A DNA stretch of 64,000 nt, from assembly GCA_020633125.1 (NCBI GenBank), contig JACKEH010000008.1, positions 1 to 64,000 of the forward strand, in the 5' to 3' direction. The stretch is from Sandaracinus sp. (GTDB lineage Bacteria; Myxococcota_A; Polyangia; Polyangiales; Houyiibacteriaceae). The notes beneath the pieces are model-generated. The model had not been told where the DNA came from and ran no database searches. It saw only the letters and a program-made list of their open reading frames with translations. This document shows positions 9,227 to 18,122 of this stretch, in pieces; the first letter of the stretch is position 1, and each line of letters starts with the position of its first letter. Position numbers and translations under genes: made by a program.

Positions 9227-9340
9227 GGTCGAGCGTCACGACGGGGGCTGTGCCGTCGTCGGTGCGCTCTACGCCGCGTCTTCGCGCCGTATTTCAGACG
9301 CCAGAGAATCTACGTCGTCGATTCTTCCTCGCCCCTGCCC

Positions 9341-9374
9341 GCTCCGAAGTGTGGAGCGAAGCGAACTTCGGAGC
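9341..9374. repeat. REP-like intergenic hairpin, copy A
   Basis: Perfect 10-bp inverted repeat (GCTCCGAAGT with ACTTCGGAGC) around a 14-nt loop containing GGAGCGAAGCGA. A clearly related element lies at 52356-52390. It may also terminate the DUF4234-TM2 or neighbouring transcripts. Confidence 0.55.
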
Positions 9375-9427
9375 TCATGGAGCCCCGGAGGAATCGTTCA
9401 CGGGGCTTCGTACGGACCGAGACGCGC

Positions 9428-10273
9428 TCAACCGCCGTGCTGCACGACCTCGAGGTTCACGCGGTCCACGTGCGCGCGTTGCACGCGCATCTGCCAGTCC
9501 ACGCCGAGAATCTCGCCGGGCTCGAGCGGCACCCAGACGTTCTCGCCCTGCAGCGGCTCGCTCGACACGATCCAATGGTTCACGAAGCCCGTCTTGGTCG
9601 GCGCTTCGCATTCGGGCGAGAGGCTCGGACAGCTGTCACGGTCGCCGCATCGGTTCTTGTAGGTCGACCAATGCAGCTCCTTGCCACCTTGCACGGCCGC
9701 CATCGTGGTGCCGTCGGTCACGAGCAGCGTGAGCAACGACTCGGCTTGAAGGCCACGCACGAAGCGCACCGTCTGCCGCAACGACGGCACGACGGCGTCG
9801 AGCCCGAGACGCGAACCGAGCGGCCCGTGTTGCTGCAAGTAGGTCAGGAAGAGGTAGAAGATGACCTCGCTGTCGGTCTCCCCGAGCACGTAGCGTCGAA
9901 GACGCGGCGCGACCTCGGCGAGCATCGTCGCGCGGTGTTGCGCGAAGTCGGGCACGTCGCCGTTGTGCGCCATCACCCAACGCCCGTGTTGAAACGGGTG
10001 GCAGTTGAGCACCGAGAGGTTGCCTTGGGTCGCCTTGCGCACGTGGGCGAGCACCGTCTCCGACGCGACGACACCGCTCACACGGTGAAAGAGTTGGTCG
10101 CCCAGCGCGGTGCGCGGGCTGCGCGTGACGTGTGGCGCTCCATCGACGTAGTACGCGACGCCCCAACCGTCCGGATGTCGGTCGCTCTGCACACCGAGCG
10201 CGTTGTCGGCGACGACGAGGGAACGATGGACTTGGCTCGGAATCACACTGCGAAAGCCGAAGAGACGACACAT
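9428..10273 (-). CDS. Class II glutamine amidotransferase, YafJ-like
   Basis: A 281-residue enzyme of the N-terminal nucleophile class. The start gives MCRLFGFRS, so Cys2 becomes the catalytic N-terminal Cys after Met removal. Family blocks follow: HPDGWGVAYY, VLAHVRKAT, NCHPFQHGRWVMAHNGDV and the E-T-D-S-E-V motif. These bind glutamine and form the oxyanion hole. No synthase domain is attached, so the acceptor of the ammonia is unknown; related YafJ/DUG3-type proteins also lack one, and some act on glutathione degradation products. The start is supported by a TACGAT element 7 nt upstream and by the requirement for Cys2. Confidence 0.85.
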   Translation of the reverse strand: MCRLFGFRSVIPSQVHRSLVVADNALGVQSDRHPDGWGVAYYVDGAPHVTRSPRTALGDQLFHRVSGVVASETVLAHVRKATQGNLSVLNCHPFQHGRWVMAHNGDVPDFAQHRATMLAEVAPRLRRYVLGETDSEVIFYLFLTYLQQHGPLGSRLGLDAVVPSLRQTVRFVRGLQAESLLTLLVTDGTTMAAVQGGKELHWSTYKNRCGDRDSCPSLSPECEAPTKTGFVNHWIVSSEPLQGENVWVPLEPGEILGVDWQMRVQRAHVDRVNLEVVQHGG

Positions 10274-10280
10274 GGCCGCG

Positions 10281-10286
10281 ATCGTA
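10281..10286 (-). promoter_or_regulatory. Leaderless-type -10 element (TACGAT)
   Basis: TANNNT hexamer ending 7 nt before the ATG at 10273, which lacks a Shine-Dalgarno. The Met-Cys start is fixed independently by the enzyme's chemistry, so this is one of the best-anchored examples of the pattern. Confidence 0.5.
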
Positions 10287-10394
10287 GCAGGGGTCCGCGA
10301 AGGGTTCGTCCATTCGGGCCCCGACACGTGGATTCCCCCGGATTTCCGGTGCGTCCCGCGATTGCGCGGCGCGACGTGACGTTTGCGTCGCCGT

Positions 10395-11144
10395 TCAGCG
10401 GGGAAGCGCGCGGAGGGTCGGCACGTCGACACCGAGCTCGTCGGCGTGACGGAGGGCGCGCGCCAAACGTGCGGGCGCGGTGCGACCGCGCGCCCCATGC
10501 TTCGGGTCCGCGTCGATGGCGCGCGTGAGGTCCGCGAGCCGCGCCTCGACGTCGACCGGACGACCGAGCAGCGCCGACTGCAGCGCGAGGACCTCACGGG
10601 CCACCGCTTCTGCGTGTTCACGATGCGTCGACCAGAGCTCGCCGACGGTGCCGCCGTGCACCAGCCCCGCGAGGTTCGCGGTCAGGATGTAGAGGTTCTT
10701 CGCGACCAAGGCGTCGACCAACGCGTCGTCGCCCACGCGCTCGCAGGGAATGCCGAGCGCCTGCATCGCACCGAGCGCGACCTCGGCCCGAGGCCCCGCG
10801 ACGGGCGTCGGAAGGATCGGCGTGATCGGCGTGGTCTTCTTCTTCTCGAACCAGACCACGGCCACCGTCGGCTCGCTTCGAAGCGCCGACCAGGAGCGCG
10901 GGAGCAGCTCGTTCTGCACGAGCATCGCCGCGTCGTGCCAGCTCTCCGGCAACGTCCGCAACACGCCGTCGAGGTCGTCTTCTCCGACGGTGATCGCGAC
11001 GAGCGCCGGATTCGGAACCTCGCGCGCGAGGGCCGCCGGATCGTCGGTGCGACGCACGGGCCAGACGCGGTGTCCCGTGCGAAGCGCGCCGTGCGCGAAG
11101 ACCCCACCGAGCTCGCCGAGACCGATCACCACGAAGTCGTTCAT
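10395..11144 (-). CDS. Ketopantoate reductase-like NAD(P)-binding protein
   Basis: A 249-residue protein opening with a Rossmann fold (MNDFVVIGLGELGGVFAHGA; glycine motif GLGELG at 9-14). An alpha-helical C-terminal half follows, with ALVAKNLYILTANLAGLV, as in ketopantoate reductase and 6-phosphogluconate dehydrogenase-like folds. It is shorter than PanE (about 300) and the usual PanE catalytic Lys/Glu motifs are not obvious, so the substrate is open. It is followed by the amidotransferase gene on the same strand, separated by about 120 bp. The upstream region has the palindrome GCGATATCGC. Confidence 0.65.
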   Translation of the reverse strand: MNDFVVIGLGELGGVFAHGALRTGHRVWPVRRTDDPAALAREVPNPALVAITVGEDDLDGVLRTLPESWHDAAMLVQNELLPRSWSALRSEPTVAVVWFEKKKTTPITPILPTPVAGPRAEVALGAMQALGIPCERVGDDALVDALVAKNLYILTANLAGLVHGGTVGELWSTHREHAEAVAREVLALQSALLGRPVDVEARLADLTRAIDADPKHGARGRTAPARLARALRHADELGVDVPTLRALPR

Positions 11145-11150
11145 GGCGAC

Positions 11151-11160
11151 GCGATATCGC
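11151..11160. promoter_or_regulatory. Palindrome GCGATATCGC over a -10-like site
   Basis: Perfect 10-bp palindrome. Its right half on the minus strand is TATCGC, ending 6 nt before the ATG at 11144, where the leaderless -10 element sits at other genes. The last base is C rather than T, so this is a variant. Confidence 0.3.
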
Positions 11161-11229
11161 GCGGGCGGCGCGAGGTCTAGCGGGCAGGTTCCCGCGACCG
11201 GACCCGCGCTCCCGAGGCACGAGAACGCG

Positions 11230-11259
11230 AAGAGCCCGACTCCGAGGAGCCGGGCTCTT
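11230..11259 (-). terminator. Terminator after prlC
   Basis: Nine-bp stem AAGAGCCCG with CGGGCTCTT around a 12-nt loop, 18 bp past the stop of the peptidase gene. The U-run is weak. Confidence 0.65.
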
Positions 11260-11277
11260 TCACGAGCGCGCGTTCGT

Positions 11278-13317
11278 TCAGGCGGCCTTCAAACCGGCCC
11301 GCGCGAGCAGCGCGTCCAGATCGGGGTCACGTCCCATGAACGACCGGAAGAGCGCGTCCGGCTCTTCGCTGTCGCCCTTCGAGAGCACGTGCTCGCGGAA
11401 GCTGCGACCGACCTCGGCGCTGAGCACGCCGTGCTCGAGGAAACGCGTGAACGCGTCGGCGTCGAGCACCTCGGCCCATTTGTAGCTGTAGTAGCCGGAC
11501 GCGTAGGCGGTCGGCGACGCGAAGAGATGCGTGAAGCCGCAGACCATGCCGTAGTCGTTCGGTAGCTTCGTCGCCGAATGCGCCTCGAGCACGTCGCGCG
11601 CGAACGCGATCATCGCGTCCGGCGTGAGCGTCTTCGGGTCGAGCTCGCGGTGAAGGCGAAGGTCCATGGTCGCGAAGCCGAGCTGCCGCATCTGCGCGCT
11701 GGCCGCGCGGTAGGTGCGTGCGCCGAGCATCTTCTGGAAGAGCTCTTCCGGGATCGGCTCACCGGTCTCGTAGTGACGCGCGAAGAGGTCGAGCGACACG
11801 CGCTCCCAGCAGAAGTTCTCCATGATCTGCGAGGGAAGCTCGACGAAATCCCACGCGACGTTGGTGCCGCCGAGGCTCTCGACCGGCACCTCGGAGAACG
11901 CGTGGTGCAGCAAGTGACCGAACTCGTGGAAGAGCGTCTCGACCTCGGCGTGCGTGAGCAGCGCCGGCTTGCCGCCGACGGGGCGCGTGACGTTCGCGCA
12001 GAAGAGCCCGAGGTGGGGGCCCATCGGTTCCTGCGAGGCGCCGCTGAGCAGCGGGCTCATCCACGCCCCGCCGCGCTTGTTCTCGCGCGGGTAGAGGTCG
12101 ACGTAGAACGCGGCGAGGAGGCGCTCGTCGGCGACGTCGTGAATTCCGAAACAACGCACGGCCTCGTCCCAGCGCGGCGCCTGACGCTCCTTCACGCGCA
12201 CGCCGAAGACCTGCTCGGCGAGCTCGAAGAGGCCCGTCAGGACTCCGTCGACCGAGAAGTAGGGGCGCAGCACCTCGTCGTCGAACGCATGGCGCGCGAC
12301 GCGGAGCTTCTCGGAGTAGTAGCCGACGTCCCACGGGTTCATGCCTTCGGCGCCGAGCGAACGGGCGTAGGTCTCGAGCTCTTCGTTCTCGCGCTCGAAG
12401 GCCGCTTGCGTGCGGCCGCGGAGGTCGTCGACGAAAGCCATGGCCTTCTCGCCCGAGCGCGCCATGCGTTCTTCGAGCACGAGGTCCGCGAAGTCGCGGT
12501 AGCCGAGGAGCTCGGCCTTCTCGCGGCGGAGGCGGAGGATCTCCACCACCAACGCGCGGTTGTCGTGCTCGCCGCTCGTCGCGCGGGTGTTGTACGCGCG
12601 CCAGAGCTTCTCGCGGAGCGCGGCGTCGTCCGCGTAGGTCATGACGGCGATGTAGCTCGGCGCTTGCAGCGTGAAGCGCCAGCCCTCGACGCCCTTGGAC
12701 TCGGCGTCGTGCTTGGCCATCGCGCGCGCGGTCGCGGGTAGCCCCGCGAGCCCCGCTTCGTCGGAGACGACGACCTCGAAGGTGTTCGTGTCGTCGAGCA
12801 CGTTCTGCGAGAACTTCGTCGTCTTCATCGCGAGCTCGACGTCGATCGAACGAAGACGCTCTTTCTGTTCGGGCGGCAGCTCGGCGCCGTGGCGCCGGAA
12901 GTCGCGCAACGTCTTCTCGAGCAGGCGGGCCTTCGGACCCGTCAGCGCACGGGCCTCGTCGGTCTCCGAGAACGCGACCAGCGCCCGGTAGAGCCCTTCG
13001 TTCAACGCGATGCCGCTGTAGAACGCGCTGACCTTCGGCTGCACGGCGTCGTAGGCCGCGCGAAGCTCGGGCGTGGTGGCGACCGACTCGAGGTGGCCGA
13101 CGATCGTCATCACCGTGCCGAGGTCCGAGGTCGCGTGCTCCAACGCGCCGAGGGTGCTCGCGTAGGTGCGTGGCGAGGTGTCGGCCACGATGGCGTCGAG
13201 CGCGGCGCGGGCGCGATCGAGGAGCTCGTCGACGGCGGGCTCCACGTGCGGCGCTTCGATGCGATCGAAGGGCAGGTCGAACGAGAGATGAAGAAGAGGG
13301 TTCTCCGAGAGGCTCAT
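11278..13317 (-). CDS. prlC: Oligopeptidase A (M3 metallopeptidase)
   Basis: A 679-residue thimet-type zinc peptidase that degrades short peptides in the cytoplasm, including cleaved signal peptides in E. coli. The zinc motif HEFGH is at 464-468, preceded by LLTHAEVETLF; the third ligand region (SLGGTNVAWDFVELPSQIMENF) follows as in the family. The C-terminal substrate tunnel motif YASGYYSYKWAEVLDADAF is present. Length matches E. coli PrlC (about 680). The ATG at 13317 was chosen over an in-frame start 49 codons upstream because it gives the family N-terminus and has a TATGGT element 8 nt before it. Confidence 0.93.
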   Translation of the reverse strand: MSLSENPLLHLSFDLPFDRIEAPHVEPAVDELLDRARAALDAIVADTSPRTYASTLGALEHATSDLGTVMTIVGHLESVATTPELRAAYDAVQPKVSAFYSGIALNEGLYRALVAFSETDEARALTGPKARLLEKTLRDFRRHGAELPPEQKERLRSIDVELAMKTTKFSQNVLDDTNTFEVVVSDEAGLAGLPATARAMAKHDAESKGVEGWRFTLQAPSYIAVMTYADDAALREKLWRAYNTRATSGEHDNRALVVEILRLRREKAELLGYRDFADLVLEERMARSGEKAMAFVDDLRGRTQAAFERENEELETYARSLGAEGMNPWDVGYYSEKLRVARHAFDDEVLRPYFSVDGVLTGLFELAEQVFGVRVKERQAPRWDEAVRCFGIHDVADERLLAAFYVDLYPRENKRGGAWMSPLLSGASQEPMGPHLGLFCANVTRPVGGKPALLTHAEVETLFHEFGHLLHHAFSEVPVESLGGTNVAWDFVELPSQIMENFCWERVSLDLFARHYETGEPIPEELFQKMLGARTYRAASAQMRQLGFATMDLRLHRELDPKTLTPDAMIAFARDVLEAHSATKLPNDYGMVCGFTHLFASPTAYASGYYSYKWAEVLDADAFTRFLEHGVLSAEVGRSFREHVLSKGDSEEPDALFRSFMGRDPDLDALLARAGLKAA

Positions 13318-13325
13318 CGCGGGCG

Positions 13326-13331
13326 ACCATA
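13326..13331 (-). promoter_or_regulatory. Leaderless-type -10 element (TATGGT)
   Basis: TANNNT hexamer ending 8 nt before the prlC ATG. No Shine-Dalgarno is present in the 8-nt gap (CGCCCGCG). Confidence 0.5.
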
Positions 13332-13371
13332 GCGCAGCGAAGTGCGGATCGGAGGCCCCCCCGAACAGGAA

Positions 13372-13393
13372 AAACCCCCGCAGGGCGGGGTTT
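13372..13393 (-). terminator. Intrinsic terminator after yceI
   Basis: Stem AAACCCC-GC with GCGGGGTTT, one bulged C, 3-nt loop. On the minus strand it is followed by TTTTTCC, a genuine U-run. Confidence 0.75.
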
Positions 13394-13477
13394 CTTCGTG
13401 CGTGGTCGCACGCCGGCGCGTCGGCTCGAGGCGGCCCGCGTCGAACGCGAGGTCGCGCCCACACGAGGGAGCGCGAT

Positions 13478-14053
13478 TCAGCCGCCGGCGCGGAGGTCCA
13501 CGCTGATGCCGATGGTGTTCGACACCTTGAGGCGAACGGCCTCGTTGATGCTCACGCCATAGTCGCTGAGGCGAATCTCGAAACGAGCGCGGCCGCGGAG
13601 CGAGGTGCCGTCCCAACGAACCCGCGCTTCGGCCGTGACGTCACGCGTCTGGCCGTGAAGGGTGAGTCGCCCGCGAATCTGAACCGTGACGTCTTCGTTG
13701 GCGGGAAGCGACGACGCGCCCGTCACGCCGGTGATCTCGAAGACCATCTCCGGGTGGCCAGCGGCGTCCAGCCACTCGGCGCTGTGGAGGTGCTCGTCGC
13801 GCAGGTCGATGCCGGTCCGCAGCGACGCGACGCGAACGACGACTCGGCCTCGCGTCGCGGCGAGGTTCGCCGGGTCGACCCGAACCGAGCCCGTCGCCTC
13901 GTTGGACACACCGTTGATCGTCTCGAGCTGGGCTTGCGAGCGGAAGGTGACACGGGCGCGAGTGACCGGGAGCTCCCGGGCTTGGGCGCTCGCGACGCCG
14001 GAGAGAGCGAGCAATCCCACGAGGATCGATCCGGTCGTCAGTCGCTTGAGCAT
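13478..14053 (-). CDS. YceI-like periplasmic lipocalin-fold protein
   Basis: A 191-residue secreted protein. The signal peptide (LTTGSILVGLLALSGVASAQA) is followed by a YceI beta-barrel: VTFRSQAQLETINGVSNEATGSV, DLRDEHLHSAEWLDA and GRLTLHGQTRDV are the recognisable strands. YceI-fold proteins bind long isoprenoid or amphiphilic ligands in the periplasm. The ATG at 14053 has AGGAG 8 nt upstream, which decides it over a start 13 codons earlier. A terminator follows at 13372-13393. The next upstream gene is 250 bp away, so it is probably transcribed alone. Confidence 0.88.
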   Translation of the reverse strand: MLKRLTTGSILVGLLALSGVASAQARELPVTRARVTFRSQAQLETINGVSNEATGSVRVDPANLAATRGRVVVRVASLRTGIDLRDEHLHSAEWLDAAGHPEMVFEITGVTGASSLPANEDVTVQIRGRLTLHGQTRDVTAEARVRWDGTSLRGRARFEIRLSDYGVSINEAVRLKVSNTIGISVDLRAGG

Positions 14054-14306
14054 CTTCGTTCTCCTGAGTGGTCGGTCTGGCGCGGCCGTCACGGGCGCCG
14101 TCGGAAGGCTGGTATTCGCGGGAGGACGTTTGGTTTCGAGGTTCGTTTCGGCGTGGGTCCACCGACGTGTCCGCGCCTGCTCTATTCACCGGATGATGTA
14201 CGTCGTCGGGCGCGGATCGGGTCAATGCGCGCAGGCGCGGTGACGTCTTCGCACGTTCTCCCGCCTCCTCGGGAAAAATCGCCTTCCCGGCACGCCGAGC
14301 GGGTGC

Positions 14307-17285
14307 TCAGCGCCCCAGGCGGGCGCGGGCGGTGCGATGACGCGGGTTGATGCGCAACGCCGCTTCCCACGCGGCGCGCGCGCCGCTTCGATCGCCGGCG
14401 GCGGAGAGGGCATCCCCCAAGAGCACGTGGTTGCCTGCGGTGCGCGCGTTCACCTGCACCAACGTACGCGCGTAGCGAACTGCCTCGGGGGCACGCCGTT
14501 GCGCGAGCGCGATCTTCGCGAGCCCGGCGAGCGCGGGGCCGTTCCGGGGCGCGATGCGCAGCGCGCTCTCGTACGCGCGACGCGCACGGTCCCACTGCGC
14601 GCGACCGCGGAAGAAGTTGCCGGAGCTCACGAGCTCACGCAGGCGATCCCGACTTCCGGTGGGGGTGTCTTCGTCGCCTCCCGCGTCGTCTTCGTCGCCC
14701 TCGTCTTCTCCCGAGACCTCGGGTTCTTCCGCGGATGTCTCCTCGGGTTCTTCGGTGGGCGTCGCCTCCGGAGCCGTCGCTTCGGTCGGTGCCGCTTCCG
14801 TCGGTGTCGCTTCCGCCGGTGTCGCTTCCGTCGGTGTCGCTTCCGTGGGAGCGGCCTCCACCGGCGCCTGCCCGGCGAGCTGTGTGTCGCTGGCCGTCGG
14901 AGGAGACGCCGTCGCCACCTGCGAGTCGTCGCCACCGAACACGGCGAGCCCACCGACGACGACCAACCCCAGCACGACGACGCCCGCGACGACGTAGATC
15001 CAGGTGCGGTTCGGTTTCGCGAGCAACGGCTCGTCGTCGAGGTCGGCGTAGGCCGAAGGCGCGGGCGTGCGCTGCAAAGGCGTCGTCGCCAACGGCTCCG
15101 CCATCGCGGTGTCGATGTCGAAGGCGTCGAGCGACTCCGTCGCGGTGTTCGAGCTCGCCGGCTCGGCCAGGCTCGGCCCGGCCACGCTCGCGGGTTCGGC
15201 GACGTGCGGCGGTGGTGCGGACGCCCAATCCGCCGCGGACGGGGCAGGAGGCGGGACCGACCGCGGCACGGGCGGAGTCGAAGGCGTCGGCGGCGGCACC
15301 GACTTCGCGCGCGCGATCGCAGGCGCCGGCGGGGGAACCGACTTCACCAACGTCGAAGGCGTCGGTGGCGGGACCGACTTCGCTGCGGCTGGCGTCGGTG
15401 GCGGCACCGACTTCGCCGCGGCCGGCGTCGGTGGCGGCACCGACTTCGCGCGTGCGATCGCAGGCGTCGGCGGGGGCACCGACGCTTTCGTCTTCGCCGC
15501 ACCCGCGACCTTGGGGACGGCCACCTTCGGGACCGCCACCTTCGGAACTGCGCGAGGCATCTTCGCGGCGACCGCGGCCGGCGTCGGCACTGGCGCGGGC
15601 ACCCGCGGCGCGGGCATGCGCGGGGGCGCGACCGCCATCGACGAGGTCGGCACGTCCGAGAGCGGTGGAAGGGGAGGACCACTCGGCGGCGTCGAAGGAT
15701 CGGGCAGCGAGGGCGCCGGCATGCCGACGAGCGTGGCTTTGCGACGCGGCGCGCCCGGTCGCGCCATGCCTTCGACCGCGGCCTCGACCGCCGCCAGGTC
15801 GTGCTCGCCCGTCAGGTCGGCGAGCCCCTGCTCCTTGAGCTGATCGAGCACCCGTCGAAGCTCTCCGAGCAACGCGGGCGGCGGCAACGAGCCCGCCGCG
15901 GGCGCCTGGGATGCGAGCGGCGGCAACGAGGGGCGAATCGGAGGCGACTCCTTCGCCGCCGCCATGAAGAGATCGCCGACCGGCATCAGCAGGTTGGCGC
16001 TTTTCGGAGCTTCTCTCGGCTCGACCGTGACCCGCGCGGATCCGACGGCGAGCATGGCCGCCACGGCGGCGGTTCCCGAGGCGCGACGCGACGCATCGCC
16101 CATCGGGGTGGCATCGGCGCCGGCGACGAGCCCTTCCGCCACGTCGAGCTCGACGACCACACGCGGGTGCCGCGCGGTGACGTGGAAGGTGTTTCCGCTG
16201 GCCGCGAGCGCGCGCAGCAGGCGCGACGGACCGCACGTCTCCATGCGCGCCTCGAAGCGCTGGTTCTTCTTCGCGAGCTCCGCGATCTCGCGATCGGGCG
16301 CGAGAAGCGGCGCGAGCGATCCGGCGAGGCGATCCATGCGCGGCGCCGTCTCGGCCGGGAGCAGATCACGAAGGCGCGCGACCAGGATCGAGGCCCAACG
16401 AAGCGAGAGGTCGCGACGAATCGTTCGCAGGACCGCGAAGCCTTCACCGTCGAGCGCTGCTTCGTCGACGAGCACGACCTCGGGATCGAGCGCGCGCGCG
16501 CGATCGAGGCCTCCGCCCTGGCTCGTCGCCACGGCGACGATGGCGCCCTGCCCTCGCAACTCTTGGGCGAGCGCGTCGGCGGTCGCGGCGTCGTCCTCGA
16601 CCAGGAGGATGCGACGGCCGACGAGGATCGCGCGGTCGCCGTCGTCCGAGTCGTCGTCGAGGACCGCGAGCTTGCCCGTGCCGGGATCGTCGAGCTCGTA
16701 GTGGAGCGGCTTGGACTCCTTCACGAGCGGCTTGATGCGTTTGACGAAGTCGCGAATCGCGACCTCGACGTTGCGCCCCGGCCGCAAGACGAAACGCGCC
16801 GCGCGGCCGCCCTCTTGGGAGACCGAGAGGATGCCGCCTTGCAGCTCGCGACGGAGGATGTCGAGCAGCTCCTCGAGTGTGCCTTCCCCGACCGCACCAC
16901 CGCTCTGGGTCGGGCGTTCGGGCATCTCCCGCGCGAGCTGCGCCATCTGCCGGGCCATCTCGTCGGCGCTCGCCGTCCGAGGCACGAGCGCGACCCCGAA
17001 ACGCGCGGCCGAGAGGCGGACGTCGAGGCCTTCGGGCGAGAGCAACGCGACCGGCACGGAGGCGGTGAGCGCGTTCGAGGCGAGCTTCGGGAGAATCGTC
17101 GCGTGGGCCCGCGCGGCGTCCCCGAGAAGCACCACGAGGTCCGGTGCGGCGGCGAGGACCGACGCGACCGGAGAGTCGGCGTCGGCGGCCTCGGGCAACG
17201 CGGCGTAGCGGACCAGCGCCTCTTCCAGCGCAGCCCGCATGGGCTCGCCGCTGCCGAGCATCAGCAATGTGGGTCGATCGTCCAC
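14307..17285 (-). CDS. Two-receiver, proline-rich, single-pass membrane protein with TPR tail
   Basis: A 992-residue multidomain protein. Residues 1-115 look like a degenerate response-regulator receiver. 125-210 resemble a DUF4388/PATAN-type segment (GTLEELLDILRRELQGG). 222-330 form a second receiver (RRILLVEDDAATADAL; candidate phospho-Asp in VLVDEA). 350-460 are unassigned. 480-760 are Pro-rich with repeated SVPPPTP units. One membrane helix lies near 770-792 (TWIYVVAGVVVLGLVVV), then TEATP repeats, an acidic stretch and TPR-like helices in the last 110 residues. The topology implies cytoplasmic receivers and a periplasmic TPR domain, so a signal could cross the membrane. Partner and output are unknown. 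The start is GTG 17285. Confidence 0.8.
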   Translation of the reverse strand: MDDRPTLLMLGSGEPMRAALEEALVRYAALPEAADADSPVASVLAAAPDLVVLLGDAARAHATILPKLASNALTASVPVALLSPEGLDVRLSAARFGVALVPRTASADEMARQMAQLAREMPERPTQSGGAVGEGTLEELLDILRRELQGGILSVSQEGGRAARFVLRPGRNVEVAIRDFVKRIKPLVKESKPLHYELDDPGTGKLAVLDDDSDDGDRAILVGRRILLVEDDAATADALAQELRGQGAIVAVATSQGGGLDRARALDPEVVLVDEAALDGEGFAVLRTIRRDLSLRWASILVARLRDLLPAETAPRMDRLAGSLAPLLAPDREIAELAKKNQRFEARMETCGPSRLLRALAASGNTFHVTARHPRVVVELDVAEGLVAGADATPMGDASRRASGTAAVAAMLAVGSARVTVEPREAPKSANLLMPVGDLFMAAAKESPPIRPSLPPLASQAPAAGSLPPPALLGELRRVLDQLKEQGLADLTGEHDLAAVEAAVEGMARPGAPRRKATLVGMPAPSLPDPSTPPSGPPLPPLSDVPTSSMAVAPPRMPAPRVPAPVPTPAAVAAKMPRAVPKVAVPKVAVPKVAGAAKTKASVPPPTPAIARAKSVPPPTPAAAKSVPPPTPAAAKSVPPPTPSTLVKSVPPPAPAIARAKSVPPPTPSTPPVPRSVPPPAPSAADWASAPPPHVAEPASVAGPSLAEPASSNTATESLDAFDIDTAMAEPLATTPLQRTPAPSAYADLDDEPLLAKPNRTWIYVVAGVVVLGLVVVGGLAVFGGDDSQVATASPPTASDTQLAGQAPVEAAPTEATPTEATPAEATPTEAAPTEATAPEATPTEEPEETSAEEPEVSGEDEGDEDDAGGDEDTPTGSRDRLRELVSSGNFFRGRAQWDRARRAYESALRIAPRNGPALAGLAKIALAQRRAPEAVRYARTLVQVNARTAGNHVLLGDALSAAGDRSGARAAWEAALRINPRHRTARARLGR

Positions 17286-17300
17286 GCGGGCGGAAGCGCA

Positions 17301-17306
17301 AGCCTA
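17301..17306 (-). promoter_or_regulatory. -10-like element (TAGGCT) before the two-receiver gene
   Basis: TANNNT hexamer 15 nt upstream of the GTG at 17285, a little farther than the 6-9 nt seen elsewhere. It would give a leader of about 8 nt without a Shine-Dalgarno. Confidence 0.35.
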
Positions 17307-17428
17307 TCAGGAACGCTCGTGTTCTCGCGAGTTCTCGTGCCGGGGACCGCCCGTCGACGTGGACGGGGCCGAGCGGCCCCCGTCGTGGGCAAAGTGCCAC
17401 GCCGGCTGGAGCCCGAGCGCGGGTGTAT

Positions 17429-17434
17429 TAGGGT
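17429..17434 (+). promoter_or_regulatory. Leaderless-type -10 element (TAGGGT)
   Basis: TANNNT hexamer ending 7 nt before the ATG at 17442. No Shine-Dalgarno in the gap (CCGCGAC). Confidence 0.5.
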
Positions 17435-17441
17435 CCGCGAC

Positions 17442-18122
17442 ATGAAGACGGTCGCCCTCTTCGACGTGGATGGAACCCTCGTGACGACGGGTGGGGCCGG
17501 TCGGCGCGCCATGCGCGCGGCCTTCGGGGAGGTCCTCGACGCCCCGCACGCGCTCGACGACGTGAAGCTCGGCGGCAAGACCGATCCGATGATCCTGCGC
17601 GAGGGCCTGACCGTGATCGGCCGCGAGTTCGAGCCGACGCTCGTGGCCGAGATTCTCGCGCGTTATCTGATGCGACTCGAGCGCGAGCTCGAGCGCACGG
17701 CGGGCTACCACGTGTTCGACGGCGTCCGCACCATGCTCGACCACGCCGACGCGCTCTCGGTCGCGGTCGGGCTCGGCACCGGCAACGTGGAGCGGGGTGC
17801 GCGGCTGAAGCTCGCGCGCGGCGACCTGAACACCCGGTTCGCGTTCGGTGGCTTCGGGAGCGACGCGGAAGATCGCACCGAGCTCGTTCGTGCCGGCGCG
17901 ACACGCGGCGCGGAGTACCTGGGCGTGCCGCTCGCCGAATGCCGTGTCGTCGTGATCGGCGACACGCCGCGTGACGTACGCGCCGCCCACGGCATCGGCG
18001 CCGTCTGCCTCGCGGTCGCCACCGGCGGCTACGCGAACGACGCGCTCGAGAAGGCAGGCGCAGACCTCGTGGTGGATCGACTCGACGAGCCGCAGGCGCT
18101 CGCGTTCCTCGAGGGGCGTTGA
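17442..18122 (+). CDS. HAD-superfamily hydrolase (phosphoglycolate phosphatase-like)
   Basis: A 226-residue haloacid dehalogenase-family phosphatase. Motif I is DVDGT (Asp8 nucleophile, Asp10 acid/base), motif II is the GLGTGN region, and motif IV is VIGDTPRDV. A helical cap lies between motifs I and II. The layout resembles phosphoglycolate phosphatase (Gph), but HAD substrates cannot be read from sequence. The ATG at 17442 is set by motif I and by a TAGGGT element. Its stop TGA overlaps the ATG of the M50 protease gene by one base, so the two are translationally coupled. Confidence 0.82.
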   Translation: MKTVALFDVDGTLVTTGGAGRRAMRAAFGEVLDAPHALDDVKLGGKTDPMILREGLTVIGREFEPTLVAEILARYLMRLERELERTAGYHVFDGVRTMLDHADALSVAVGLGTGNVERGARLKLARGDLNTRFAFGGFGSDAEDRTELVRAGATRGAEYLGVPLAECRVVVIGDTPRDVRAAHGIGAVCLAVATGGYANDALEKAGADLVVDRLDEPQALAFLEGR

